Origin: Funneliformis mosseae
Lineage: Eukaryota; Glomeromycota; Glomeromycetes; Glomerales; Glomeraceae
Reading direction: 5' to 3'
Assembly: GCA_910592005.1 (NCBI GenBank)
Contig: CAJVPP010000193.1
Span: 1-41,361 of the forward strand
DNA: 41,361 bases
The position numbers were made by a program, and so were the translations under genes. Below the pieces are notes generated by a model, which was not told the DNA's origin, ran no database searches, and worked only from the letters and a program-made list of their open reading frames with translations. Positions 11,052 through 20,482 of the stretch are shown here, piece after piece (the stretch's first letter is position 1; each line of letters opens with the position of its first letter).

Positions 11052-11333
11052 ACTAATATCCCGCCTAAGTCTACTCCATCTGAAACTAGTTCATCTGAAT
11101 TAAGCTCATCTGAAAACAATCTATCGTCAAAGACTAATTCATTATCTGAGTCTAGTTCATTATCTGAGAGTAGTTCGTTTGAATCTAGTTCGTCATCTAA
11201 GACTAATTCATTTGAGTCTAGTTCATCTGATTCTGATATTGATGAAATAGTAAACACAATTAAATATCAAAGGATTTGAAAGCGTCTAACCCAAAGAAAA
11301 GATCAAGAAAAAAATGCATATAATAAAAAATAA
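11052..11333 (+). pseudogene. Serine-rich repeat tail
   Basis: An open segment (TNIPPKSTPSETSSSE ...) made of repeated Ser-Ser-Glu/Phe/Leu units runs to DSDIDEIVNTIKYQRI, one TGA, and a basic end (RLTQRKDQEKNAYNKK). No start is visible, so it looks like the 3' part of a gene whose front is lost, possibly the continuation of the coiled-coil gene at 10482. Similar Ser/Asp/Glu tails occur in the F-box gene (to 15035) and the Gag gene (about 31930-32035). The opposite strand is also open over the repeat, but the basic end supports the plus strand. Confidence 0.4.
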
Positions 11334-11661
11334 GGCTAATTAGTTATTGTTAACGTGCAATCCTTGCAAATCATGACTGTTAGACAGGGTGTTCGAGTAG
11401 TAATTCTTTTAAGTTTACGTAGCAACTCAATTCAGTTTATCTCAAGATTTATAATCTACACGATAGTATATTCACGATAAGACTAGGAGCAAAGGCAACT
11501 CGATTAATTTAGAGGTATAATAATATGTTTATTGATGATAATAAAAATAAAGATAAGAGATAATAATAGTAAAATAAGAAAATAAGAAAGAATATGAAAA
11601 GAAATCAAAAGAGTTAAAGTACTAAGTGAAATATTAGACTAGGCGTTTCTACAAGAATTAC
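11334..11661. other. Spacer upstream of the hAT-like insertion
   Basis: No gene or repeat recognised; A-rich plus-strand composition from about 11520 to 11630. Confidence 0.5.
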
Positions 11662-12757
11662 TAGATGGGTAGTGTTCCGCACAGATTCAGATCGATCTGA
11701 ATCCAATCTGAATCTGATGGATCAGATTCAGATTGGATCTGTCAGATTCAGATCTAATTCGGATTCGGATTCGGATCAGATTGGATCCGTCAGATTCAGC
11801 TTCAGATTCGGATCTGATCCGTCAGATCTGAATTAAAGCCGAAAAGTTCCTTTTCAATGAAAAGGAACGAATTTTCAGAACGCTTTTAGAGCTGAAAAGT
11901 TCCTTTTATTGAAAAGAAATGACTTTTCAGAATTTTTTAGAGCCAAAAAGGTTCCTTTCAATGAAAAGGAACGACTTTTCAAACTTCTTTTGAGCCAAAA
12001 ATTTGTTTCCTTTCATTAAAAAGGAACGACTTTTCAGAACTCTTTTAGAACCGAAAAGTTATTTTCATTGAAAAGAAACGAATTTTCAGAACTCTTTTAG
12101 AGCTGAAAAGTTCCTTTCATTGAAAAGGAACGACTTTTCGGAACTCTTTTAGAGCCAAAAATTTGTTTCCTTTCATTGAAAAGAAACGAATTTTTGGAAC
12201 TCTTTTAAAACTGAAAAGTTCCCTTTATTGAAAAGGAACGACCTTTCGGAACTCTTTTAGAACCAAAAAGTTCCTTTCAATTGAAAAAAACGAATTTTCG
12301 GATCTCTTTTAGAGCCGAAAAGTTCCTTTTATTGAAAAGAAACAACTTTTCAGAACTCTTTTAGAGCCGAAAAGGTTCCTTTCAATGAAAAGGAACGACT
12401 TTTCAGAACTCTTTTAGAGCTGAAAAGGTTCCTTTCAATGAAAAGGAATGACTTTTCAGAACTCTTTTAGAGCTGAAAAGGTTACTTTCATTGAAAAGAA
12501 ACATTTTCAGATCTCTTTTAGAACCGAAAATTCGTTTTTTCAATAATACTTTCAGATTCGGATCAGATCAGATTTGGACTTAAGCCGATCCATCAGATTC
12601 AGATTTGAGATTCGATCTGTCGGATTCAGATCAGATCTGGATTTCAACAGATCTGTCAAATTCGGATCAGATTTAGATTCTGAAAAATGAAAATCAGATT
12701 AGATCAGATTTGGATAAAATCCGATCTGATCCGATTTTGCGGAATACTATAGATGGG
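11662..12757. mobile_element. Non-autonomous hAT-like insertion (MITE) with 8-bp TSD
   Basis: The element itself is 11670-12749. TAGATGGG at 11662-11669 is repeated exactly at 12750-12757 as a target-site duplication. The ends are inverted: TAGTGTTCCGCA on the left, and TAGTATTCCGCA when the right end is read inward. An 8-bp duplication and ends beginning TAGTG fit the hAT superfamily. The interior has no ORF: subterminal arrays of CAGATTCGGATC-type repeats flank a central hairpin minisatellite. It must have been mobilised by a transposase encoded elsewhere. It sits between element genes and adds a clear later insertion to the history of the region. Confidence 0.85.
11836..12545. repeat. Hairpin minisatellite, 52-57 bp unit, about 13 copies
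   Basis: Each unit reads GCCGAAAAGTTCC, a short AT spacer, GAAAAGGAACGACTTTTC, then GGAACTCTTTTAGA. The arms GAAAAGTTCCTTTT and AAAAGGAACGACTTTTC make each copy a strong self-complementary hairpin. About 13 full copies and one partial copy are present, each slightly different. It fills the centre of the hAT-like insertion. Confidence 0.9.
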
Positions 12758-12857
12758 TATTTAAAATAAAACTAAAGGAAAACTAAAAGTAAACTAAAAA
12801 ATGAACTACTGTTTACATGATTCTATTGCTCTTTATTTATATTAAATTAATACATAA

Positions 12858-13308
12858 ATGGATATAACAAATAAATCAAATATATCTAATATGTCTGATA
12901 TGTCAAAGATATCAATTATATCAAATATGTTCAGTATATCAAATATATCAAATATGTCTGATATATCTAACATTGAGATCTGTAATGTACTGCGTCATAT
13001 TCGTCAATCCAATCCTGTTACACTATCTGATAAATGCCAGTCCAGAGCGATGATAGAGGAGATAATTGTATCTAAAGAAAATAAAGCCAAATTCTATAAA
13101 CCAAAAAGGCTAAGCGAACTCAAAGAATAGATTAATTAAATCAGATAAATTATCATGTATAGCTAAAAAGTCGAGAAATAATAGACGCAAGACAATGGGT
13201 AAGTTTACTACTAATCCCACGCAGTATTTGCCATTATGCAATCTGGTTAAATATAAATACACATATGATAGGACTACTGGCTTTATCACTGTCAAAAATA
13301 TAAAATAA
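12858..13308 (+). pseudogene. Asn/Ser/Ile-repeat protein with conserved basic C-terminus
   Basis: Starts MDITNKSNISNMSDMSK. The first 40 residues are a coding microsatellite of I/M-S-N-x-S units. A conserved-looking part follows (EICNVLRHIRQSNPVTLSDK ... ENKAKFYKPKRLSELKE). After a frameshift at about 13128 the frame resumes as a basic tail (KKSRNNRRKTMGKFTTNPTQ ... YTYDRTTGFITVKNIK). Without the frameshift the protein would be about 150 residues. The basic C-terminus suggests nucleic-acid binding. I do not recognise a named domain; a small structural or packaging protein is possible. Confidence 0.5.
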
Positions 13309-13416
13309 GACAGGATTGTAAGCGTGTTTGATTATCCTGAGCTATGTGAATATCTGGAGTCGAGTGCTTATCATTAATATTATTTTTTTAATTGAAATAT
13401 TCTAACCATATAAAAA

Positions 13417-13789
13417 ATGCAAAAAGATAATTTACTAGAATAACTTTCATCAGAATTAATACCATTTATTCTAAAGAATCTTTCAAACCAGGATCTAAAA
13501 AAATTTCGCAGTATAAATGATATATGAGTAAAGGAGGTAGATCTTGAATGGTCTAAAAGAAAAACTCTTTTCAATTTTCAAACTTTATTATTGATTCAAG
13601 GTGAAAATACAGTAAAGGATTTCTATTCAAAACTGGGAGAGTGTAATAAGAGTTTCAGCTATAGTGAAGAATTTCTTAAATGCGCATTATTAAAAGGATT
13701 ATCAAATGAGAATAGGATAAAGTTCTTATGATGGTTTACAAGAGCTTGCATTAGATGAGATACTAGAAAGACTTAGCCCAGAGCAGTGA
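13417..13789 (+). pseudogene. Small F-box-like / Gag-like protein
   Basis: About 124 codons. The N-terminal part (LSSELIPFILKNLSNQDLKK ... VKEVDLEW) resembles an F-box motif. The second half (DFYSKLGECNKSFSYSEEFL ... LLKGLSNENRI) resembles the end of retrotransposon-like Gag domains, and the same pattern (LIRGLSPMN) occurs in the large Gag gene near 31375. One frameshift near 13725 and two in-frame stops (TAA, TGA) break it. The stop at 13787 ends 57 bp before the F-box/LRR gene. Function unknown. Confidence 0.4.
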
Positions 13790-13794
13790 TTGCG

Positions 13795-13832
13795 TAATTT
13801 TATTTTTTTCGATTAAAAATATAGCATATAAT
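13795..13832 (+). promoter_or_regulatory. Candidate promoter motif, copy 2
   Basis: AATTTTATTTTTTTCG then AAATATAGCATATA, matching 10431-10476 and again directly upstream of a gene start. Confidence 0.45.
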
Positions 13833-13846
13833 ACACATTATTTATA

Positions 13847-15035
13847 GTGCAATCAAACATCTTTTATTTACTAGAATTATTAGAACAGATTTTATATTTT
13901 TTAGCAATAAATAAGTCACTATATTCTGCTTTATTTGTTTTCTGATTATGATATAGATGTAGTGCCCCTATTCTATAGAAATGTATTGAGCAAAGGGAAA
14001 TAATTAGAGGTATAGCTATAATGTTAAGAATCATTTTCGATTGAAAAATTTTGTAAAAATAATGTGCAGAAAAAATAAACTAGCTTATGCCTCAAATGTA
14101 ACCTATCTAGAAATTACTTATTATCATTTACTTTCAGATAAAAAAATAAAAAGTATTGCGAATACATTTCTGAATATAATTTATTTAGATTTCAAAGAAA
14201 GTATAGGTTTTGGTGATAAATCACTATTTATAATAGCGAAATCATATCCTAATTTAAGATATCTCAATTTGTGAAATGCTTAAGCAATAATTGATAAAGG
14301 CTTATATGCGATCATATGATCATGCCGTAAATTAGAATTTCTAAATATTTCTTATTGCAGAAATATTACCGATAAATCTTTATTTAAAATCACAGAAAAT
14401 TGCCATGATTTACAAGAGTTCCATTTTGCTGAAGCACGTTAGATCACAGATAAATCTATAAGTTACATTTTAAACTCATGTTCAAATTTACGAAAACTTA
14501 ATATTGCATATAATAAGGGGGATATTAAAGATACTAATACTTTAATGCGAAGATATTTCAGTATAGAGTATCTCGACTTTTGTGGTATCATGGCTTTATG
14601 GGATGATAGATTAATTATAGCTATTATCAAAAGATCTCTAAATTTAAGACATTTAAAGATCAGTGGTAATAATATTAGTGATGAGATTACTGAAGTGCTG
14701 ACCCATACTTGTCATAAATTAGAATATCTTGATATAAGTTGCTGTAGATTTATTAGTGAATTGTCAATCTTCAATATTATATGTTCCTGCCTAAAACTCC
14801 AACATCTCAACCTCGGGAATTGTAATATTACAAGTAAGACTATTAAAAAAATTGCTTGTTCATGTCTTAGTTTAAATCTCTAGATTTAGAAGAATGTGAA
14901 AATATTAGCAAAATGGCCATAGATCGGCTAAATCCAAATATTCATATTGAAAATTTTAATAAAGATTACTGCTGTTCTGATTCAGAATCTTCTAGTTCTG
15001 AAACTGAAACTGAATCAGAATCTGAATGCTACTAA
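13847..15035 (+). pseudogene. F-box / leucine-rich-repeat protein
   Basis: An F-box-like start (LLELLEQILYFLAINKSLYS) is followed by about ten RNI-type leucine-rich repeats of 25-27 residues. Typical units are YPNLRYLNL, CHKLEYLDIS and CLKLQHLNLGNCNITSKTI. It ends in a Ser/Glu tail (SDSESSSSETETESESECY). Such proteins select substrates for SCF ubiquitin ligases and form a large family in Rhizophagus. Stops include TGA and TAG at expected Trp positions of the F-box (L-W-Y and I-L-W) and at Trp/Gln in the repeats. Frameshifts lie near 14035 and 14880. No ATG is left at the start, where ATA or GTG is found. It lies among element genes and may be captured host cargo. Confidence 0.8.
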
Positions 15036-15104
15036 TAATCTTAATAAAATCATCATAGAAGTTTTAGAGCATGAGACATATTTTGTTGATCCTGCATCTT
15101 AATC

Positions 15105-15205
15105 AGTAACGATAAACGCCTAGAAGAATTATTGGGCGAATCAATTACTCACATTGACTGAATTATGCAAATTTATATATTTTTTTTTTTTAATCACGTA
15201 GGTGG
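15105..15205. repeat. Shared 3' module, copy A
   Basis: Aligns over about 100 bp with 19995-20095. The common skeleton is CGCCTAG..GAATTATTGG..GAAT, then AC-CATTGAC/TAGAC, a T-run and finally TCACGTAGGTGGCTTA. Both copies lie just after the end of unrelated genes (F-box/LRR here, a coiled-coil gene there). In one frame both read RL(E)LL.E..THID followed by a stop, so the module may be the end of a shared coding domain plus its downstream sequence. Confidence 0.7.
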
Positions 15206-15917
15206 CTTATCCAAAAGAGACTATAGTATGTAAACCTGATCACCTGAAATGCACCTTTCTGAATATTATGTGCAGTAAGACATCATTAGTTCATATGAAT
15301 TATCCGCAGAATATGATATGCGTAGTAATACGCTGATTTCACAAATATGAGCACGTGATTATGCATAACCACAGTTATTATTTTTTTGCGTAATTTTTAT
15401 TATACACTTTTCTATCAGCGTTAAGCCGAAAGAAGTTCTAATATATTATATCTCACTCATTACGCAGTTCTGAATTACTAATAAAAAATATATCCCTGAT
15501 TTACATGCAGATCATAAGATGGGGTGTCATTAAAAAGAAATTCAAAAATGAAAATAGAGCTGATTAGAATCAATGATTTGCAAGAGAATAAAATAAAAAT
15601 AGATATATTACTATTATGATTTTTTAATAGTTTATCGACCTATAATCAGGAAATTTACACCATTGCTCTTGATAATCATTTTAATTCCTATAATGGCTAT
15701 TTTTTCTCGATCAGATATATTTGAAAAATGTCTGGTAAATTCCATGAATACAATGTTCTAAAGTCGAGCTTTTCGGACTTGATAAAGTTTTTCAAAACAT
15801 CTTTATCGTAAAACGTCTTCTATAATCCTATCTGGTATATGTTTTTTTAGGGTCCCAATAATTGTCTTAATAATCATCACTATCTTCTTCGTCACATCTA
15901 TCAATAAAAAAAATTAT
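15206..15917. other. Intergenic, weak minus-strand coding look
   Basis: No clear gene. On the minus strand, 15900 to 15550 gives an acidic segment (DRCDEEDSDDY) and some Cys/Trp, which may be the distal part of the tandem-repeat frame next to it, but stops are frequent. CACGTG occurs near 15353. Confidence 0.3.
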
Positions 15918-16223
15918 TCAGCGATATATGTTATGCGCAATACCTAATAATACGTTATTATTATACTTCTTTGCAGTAACCATACTGTTTTGAGTATTAT
16001 ATGATACCGCTCCTTCTGGGTTTAGTATTAAGTGATCCTTTACGTGGTTGTAAGTGTCATATGATATTACTCCCTTTGTGATCAGTATCAAGTGATTCTC
16101 TACATATATATCATTGCGAGTGCCATATGATATTGCTCCCTTTGGAATCAGTGTCAAGTGATTCTCTACATATATACTATTGCGAGTATCATATGATATT
16201 GCTACCTCGAGGCTAAGTGTCAA
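15918..16223 (-). CDS. 22-residue tandem-repeat ORF (101 aa)
   Basis: An intact frame made of about four copies of a 22-residue unit, for example NHLTLIPKGAISYGTRNDIY plus VE. Conserved plus-strand blocks (AAGTGAT..) sit at about 16029, 16089, 16155 and 16221, so the unit is 66 bp with one 60-bp copy. The multiple-of-three period keeps the frame open. It lies directly downstream of the EsV-1-7-like gene and may be the expanded C-terminal part of that gene, separated from it by the stop at 16247. No known domain. Confidence 0.45.
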   Translation of the reverse strand: MTLSLEVAISYDTRNSIYVENHLTLIPKGAISYGTRNDIYVENHLILITKGVISYDTYNHVKDHLILNPEGAVSYNTQNSMVTAKKYNNNVLLGIAHNIYR

Positions 16224-16246
16224 GTGATCCTTTATACATATACTTG

Positions 16247-16603
16247 TTATGATACTGCTCCTATTAGATCAGGAACCCGTAAAATTCTTTCAATTTGAGC
16301 CGCGATCATATGATAAAAATTATATCGATCTTTGAAAAAATAAAAATAAATAAGATCATTTATTAAATATGTTCTAGCCCTCAAATGGATCATTCCTTCT
16401 TTTATATGAGTGACGCATGAGGTTGCTATTGATCCAGGAAAACTAAAATGAGAAAATTTGTAATAGCCATCTTCTCAATACTGTGTCTTTACGTTGATAT
16501 AATCAACTGGCTTATGCATAACACAATAGTGTGGAGTTTTTGAATCTTTTGGATCAAATGAAGCTTCTTTTCTACAATCAAGTTGCTTACAGCGTTGTGG
16601 CAT
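16247..16603 (-). pseudogene. EsV-1-7-type zinc protein
   Basis: A 118-codon frame starting MPQRCKQLDCRKEASF. Cys5-x4-Cys10-x16-Cys27-x2-His30 matches exactly the spacing of the EsV-1-7 repeat, a short putative zinc motif known from a brown-algal virus protein and brown-algal regulators (established knowledge). A second, degraded unit follows: FSFPGSIATSCVTHIKEGM keeps the C-x2-H end, but the first two positions are TGA (codon 43) and Tyr (TAC). The internal TGA makes this a pseudogene or a short 42-residue protein. It is minus-strand, convergent to the F-box side and followed by the 22-residue repeat ORF. A regulatory or DNA-associated role is likely but unproved. Confidence 0.65.
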
Positions 16604-16939
16604 TTTTTTTATAAATTTTTAGATTCTTTAATTTAGTTACCATCCCATGCTGAATAATCAAGAAAAAATAATTGTACATAGTCATTAGCATAGAAATGTT
16701 ATTCTTATCACTACAAATGTTTAGTGTGATGATAAAATGTCACATTGATTAACATAAATGGAGATATATTTGGCAAATGTCGTTTTATTAAAAATCTGCA
16801 AGTTGAATTTAGCAATTTATTAAGTTATTATTATTATTATTATAAGTATATCTTTGATGTACAGTATTCCCTTTAAGTTTCTAATATCTATAAGATCCAT
16901 ATATGTACTGAATAAGAATATCTGCCTTATTCTCCCGCC
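16604..16939. other. Intergenic with ATT microsatellite
   Basis: Contains an (ATT)n run at about 16828-16850 and no ORF. It holds the 3' flank of the spliced gene ending at 16940 and the upstream region of the EsV-1-7-like gene. Confidence 0.5.
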
Positions 16940-17418
16940 CTATAAAGAAACTAGTCTTATTCCCAAGTATTTCGCTAGACGTTTCTTACGAGTCTCTAAA
17001 TTTCCAGCAACTGGCTGGTTATAAGCTGTGAGAAGTCCATTAATTGTGTTAGCCCTAGCGTTCTTGATATCTTCTAAGCCCTGCGAAAAGTTAGGTGGAA
17101 TGCCTCCCGTGTCTGTTAATAATAGTTCAATATTAGCATGGTCATCGCGGATTGTTGAATTACTAATTCGTGCCTGTGTTCTTTGTTCCTCTAAAAGTAA
17201 AAGAAATATTTAGGAACGTTTCTAATGAAGTAACGGGAAAATGATAAATAGAATATAAGCCCGTTCAAAATAATATACATACGATTAACCATAATCTGTT
17301 GTAAATTCTGTATTTGTTGTGTGATGTTAACTACGGGTAGATTAGAAAGGCTTGCAATTTCAGTTGCTAATGTTTGAAAAGCATTAGCTATGTTTTGAAC
17401 ATTGGGTTGTCGCGCCAT
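16940..17418 (-). CDS. Intact spliced gene, 128 aa, unknown function
   Basis: Exon 1 is 17283-17418 (start MARQPNVQNIANAFQTLATE), exon 2 is 16940-17190 (ends KRLAKYLGIRLVSL). The 92-bp intron 17191-17282 begins GTATGT and ends TTTTAG. The join keeps frame exactly and gives 128 residues. The protein is helical: Gln/Asn/Leu-rich at the front (coiled-coil-like), then NSTIRDDHANIELLLTD, GGIPPNFSQGLEDI and a basic end (ETRKKRLAKYL). No stop or frameshift interrupts it, unlike most genes here. I recall similar small proteins from Rhizophagus but no function. It is divergent from the Crinkler-like gene at 17717. Confidence 0.8.
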
Positions 17419-17460
17419 TGTAATTTGTATCAATGAATTAATGAAACAGTATGTAAGTAA

Positions 17461-17484
17461 GGTAGACAGGTAGACAGGTAGACA
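17461..17484. repeat. Three tandem copies of GGTAGACA
   Basis: Exact octamer repeated three times in the short region between the divergent genes at 17418 and 17717. It may be a simple repeat or a cluster of binding sites. Confidence 0.85.
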
Positions 17485-17716
17485 ACAAAATACGCATCGA
17501 AGATATTAGCAATGATAGTTTATCAATGACAAAGTTGATTGGTTGATAAATACTGTATATATTTGATCGACAGATATTACACATATTACACGAATAATTT
17601 TTCCTTGGCACTCGAATATTATAGCATTATAGCTGAGGACTAACCAGGAAAAGGGTAAGGTTAAAATTTTTCGTTCATACACTAAGTATCGTTATCAGTT
17701 ATTTGCCTGGACACAG
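17485..17716. other. Divergent intergenic region
   Basis: Region between two divergent genes. The frame of the plus-strand gene is already open from about 17636 (SYTKYRYQLFAWTQ just before the ATG), after a possible acceptor CATTATAG at 17634, so an upstream exon may exist or may have been lost. Confidence 0.45.
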
Positions 17717-18119
17717 ATGAACTTAGATACACTCAAGAAAAAGCGTAAGGCCGAAGAAGCATTCGAGGAGTATAAATATGTCTATGGTATCATTACAACA
17801 GGTGAGAAAATGCTCTAGCGAACCTGTTTTTTTTCTTCCTCCGATCTTTTGCATCACTGACTTGTTTTATAATTTCTTAGCCACGGACTGGTACTTCATC
17901 CTACATAGCACTGAGGCTATCTACTATACGAGCAGGACCGAGTATCGAGTTTCATTGACAGAAGACGCTCTCGAGGATCCAACCGAATTGTGCAAGAGTG
18001 TGAAGAGGATTTTGGAGGTTATAGTGGGGTTATTAAAAGATAGGGTATCAGCTAGTGATGAGCCTGCGTCTAAGAAGCGTCGCGTGGAAGAAAAAATCAA
18101 GATCAAGATTCAAAAATAG
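17717..18119 (+). CDS. Crinkler-like C-terminal gene piece, spliced
   Basis: Exon 1 (from ATG 17717, open upstream to about 17636) reads MNLDTLKKKRKAEEAFEEYK to VYGIITT; intron 17802-17880 (GTGAGA ... TTCTTAG, 79 bp); exon 2 continues ATDWYFILHSTEAIY ... and ends KKRRVEEKIKIKIQK. The splice restores the frame exactly. A segment of the type G-I-I-T-T-A-T-D-W-Y-F followed by a Lys-rich end resembles the C-terminal end of Crinkler-type proteins with a PD-(D/E)XK-like domain, abundant in Rhizophagus. The N-terminal domains and catalytic part are not visible upstream, so this is a fragment or a short derivative. The basic tail could act as a nuclear localisation signal. The splice is solid; the family call is moderate. 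Confidence 0.65.
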
Positions 18120-18222
18120 GGGTAGTCAATATTTATGTATATTAGATAGACGTCATGTATCGCGGGCTACGTTCCGAACATTTGTATTTATTTCGCATGT
18201 ATTAATAAAAAATTTTCTTGGC

Positions 18223-18249
18223 AAAACCCGTTAACAATGTTAACAGGTT
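18223..18249. repeat. 27-bp palindromic repeat, intergenic copy
   Basis: AAAACCCGTTAAC, AA, then TGTTAACAGGTT: an almost perfect palindrome with two GTTAAC halves. The same 27-mer, with one mismatch, occurs inside the coding sequence at 18897-18923. Confidence 0.85.
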
Positions 18250-18316
18250 GATATATATTTTTAATTATTTGAATATAGGCATATAATACATAACAATATT
18301 ATATTATAACACAGGT

Positions 18317-20013
18317 ATGGAATCCGAAATAGATTCATTGAGGCAATGCATTACTGAGCTTGAGGCTGAGAAAGCTGAGCTTAAAGCTGAACTCGAGGCC
18401 AAGAATTCTGAGATTCCCGAACTTAAAAAGAAGCTTGCTGAGGTTGAAGCAAGGAATTCAGAACTTATAAGGCAAATTATGGAAGAGAATAACAGACGTG
18501 ATGCTAGAATCGAGGATACCACCGATAGAATTTTGAAACTGGAACAATTGCAGAATGATAATACTCCTAACAACAACTCATCTTACTTCAATTTGGTTAC
18601 GGGTCATCATGAGAAACCATTGGAAGATAAGAGACGGACGATTTCTTAAATGAAGTTCATAAGAAAAGGATTAGTGATGATATTAGGCAACGCAATAAGG
18701 AGAAGAAACTCCAGCGTGATCAGGACAACACCTCCGATACTGTCTATGTAACGGAAACTGTTAATAATGTTGAGAAGTCGCATGAGCCAGAGATTAACAA
18801 TTGTACTTCCTCTCACAGAGTAGAGGTCGTTGTAAATATCTCTAAGGAACAAACCCAAAAAAGTATTGCGAATTCCTCAACCTTATCACGTGATATAAAA
18901 CCCGTTAACAAAGTTAACAGGTTTTCCGAAAATTCGAAATTGTCACATGAGGAAGAAATCGTTACTAATTCTTCGTCCACCTTGACAAAGGTAGATTCAG
19001 AAAGACTGGAGAATGAAGAGAGGGTGATGGTCTCTCTCGAAAACCCCCCATCAGAATCCTCTAATAGCTTACCATCGACCAAGAATAGTGTGAATGATCG
19101 GACTTTCTCCAACATAGCTACCGAATTCGTACAAGATTTGTTGCAGGAACTATTTTCACCAGACAGTCAACTTCAAGCTATAAAGTTTACTCCTCCCAGA
19201 GTCCCAATTCCCGGATCAATAAGCATCAAAAAACTCGCCAATTCATTTTGCCAGGCAAATGATGCGAGGGGGAAAACGATCTCAGCAAAGCGATCAGAGA
19301 TTACGTTATGGCGTTTATTTTCCAAAAGGTTTGAAGATAAAGTCGTGGAGCTTAGGTCTAATGATAAGAAACTTACAGATCAGACCGCAAGAAAGCAGAT
19401 CTATAATGAAATGAAGCCCTATCTCACAGGTGTCTCGGATGGATATTTGCGTGTAATGACCTGTAAAGCTAGAAAAATCAATAAGCTATTTGGTTATGAA
19501 TATGATCCTGTAACTCTGAAAAAGAATAAAGGCATACCTGGTTATATGGTCCAGCGGGTCACCTGTAGCGCTGACAGAATTTCAAGACTCACTAATCCCC
19601 AAATCGAATACATCATAGAACAGGTCAAATCGAAGACAATCGCTGATCAGAGTCATGTGAACGAAATCTCCGAGACCATGGCTAATACTTCAGCTAATGA
19701 CCCCAATTCAAATGATAATTTTAGTGATACCTCGGATGCTACAGATTATTTTAAGGAAGAAGAAGAAACGAATGAAGAGGTTGCTTCGCAATCAGGAGGG
19801 GAATCGAACGAAACTAAGTCGGACAATGACTCCGATTCTAGCGATTCTGAAGAAGAGATGCCGGATGAATCAGATAATGATGATGGATATGATGGTTATG
19901 GTGGATATAATGAATATGGTGAACGTGATAGAGGTTATTACTATTGTGACAGAAGATATGAAAGAAAAACCTCACTAATGATGAGTCCTATTATCTCACC
20001 GGTAACCGCCTAG
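18317..20013 (+). pseudogene. Coiled-coil / conserved domain / acidic-tail protein, one frameshift
   Basis: Starts MESEIDSLRQCITELEAEKA, a Glu/Lys/Leu coiled coil of about 80 residues. A single-base loss near 18630 ends the first frame at 18649; the downstream frame (from DDFLNEVHKK) then runs without a stop to 20013. It has a polar linker, a helical domain of about 130 residues (TEFVQDLLQELFSPDSQ ... TLWRLFSKRFEDKVVELR ... PQIEYIIEQVKS) and an acidic/Tyr-Gly-rich tail (EEETNEE ... DGYDGYGGYNEYGERDRGYY). The helical domain recurs in the gene at 20483-21407. Without the frameshift it would be about 560 residues. GC content and codon use look richer than in the element genes. A recent Rhizophagus-type family of unknown function. 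Confidence 0.65.
18897..18923 (+). repeat. 27-bp palindromic repeat, coding copy
   Basis: The same palindrome as 18223-18249 (core GTTAACAAAGTTAAC) lies in frame in the linker of the 18317-20013 gene and encodes KPVNKVNR. It differs from the intergenic copy at one central base. Confidence 0.85.
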
Positions 20014-20095
20014 GATAATTATTGGATGAATTATATACTCATATAGACTAGATTATCGTATATTTTTTCGAATCACGTAGGTGGCTTAGACGGTC
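19995..20095. repeat. Shared 3' module, copy B
   Basis: Counterpart of 15105-15205, overlapping the last codons of the 18317-20013 gene and running to TCACGTAGGTGGCTTA. Confidence 0.7.
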
Positions 20096-20482
20096 ATATG
20101 GAGTGATCACCGCTAAGGCAAATGCGCAGTGCGATAGTGACTTCAGCCATTTTTTTACTTAGCGAAACGGCCGATGAAACAGAGGTTAGGACAAAAATAA
20201 TGATTATAGATGGGTATTGGATAAACGCAAAGTCGCTAATTTGTAATTTATCCAATGTATTGCAAATAAAAAAAGCTTGCTTTGATTAACTCTTCGCATA
20301 TGGATAGCAGAGTAGTAATGGACAAATTGATAGATTATTTATGCTGATAGTTTAATCGTACTCGCACTAATGCAGGGCATTTAGGGACAAAATCTTAATT
20401 CGTGATCAGTAAGTTGGATTGACAACGAAGATCGGGATTTTCTTTGTTTTGCAACTATCTCTGCAGACCCTTAGCGTAATAG
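20096..20482. other. Upstream region with a candidate intron
   Basis: No clear exon. A donor GTAAGT at 20409 and an acceptor TTTCACCTGCAG ending at 20526 could form a 118-bp intron feeding the next gene at RSKRYHLQKK, which would make the first 15 codons of the open frame non-coding. The matching first exon is not obvious. Confidence 0.35.

Noticed and set aside
11030..11257. Minus-strand Asp/Leu/Glu-rich ORF
   Set aside because: Shadow of the plus-strand serine-rich repeat; the plus strand continues into a basic end like other tails here.
11836..12545. CRISPR-like array
   Set aside because: Repeats follow each other without unique spacers, vary in length and sequence, and lie inside a eukaryotic transposon with a TSD.
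18304..19115. Minus-strand ORFs opposite the coiled-coil gene
   Set aside because: Ser/Leu-rich shadows of a Glu-rich coiled-coil frame on the plus strand.
15105..20095. LTR pair of a 5-kb retrotransposon
   Set aside because: The two copies are only about 100 bp, clearly diverged, lack TG...CA ends and a target duplication, and no RT lies between them.
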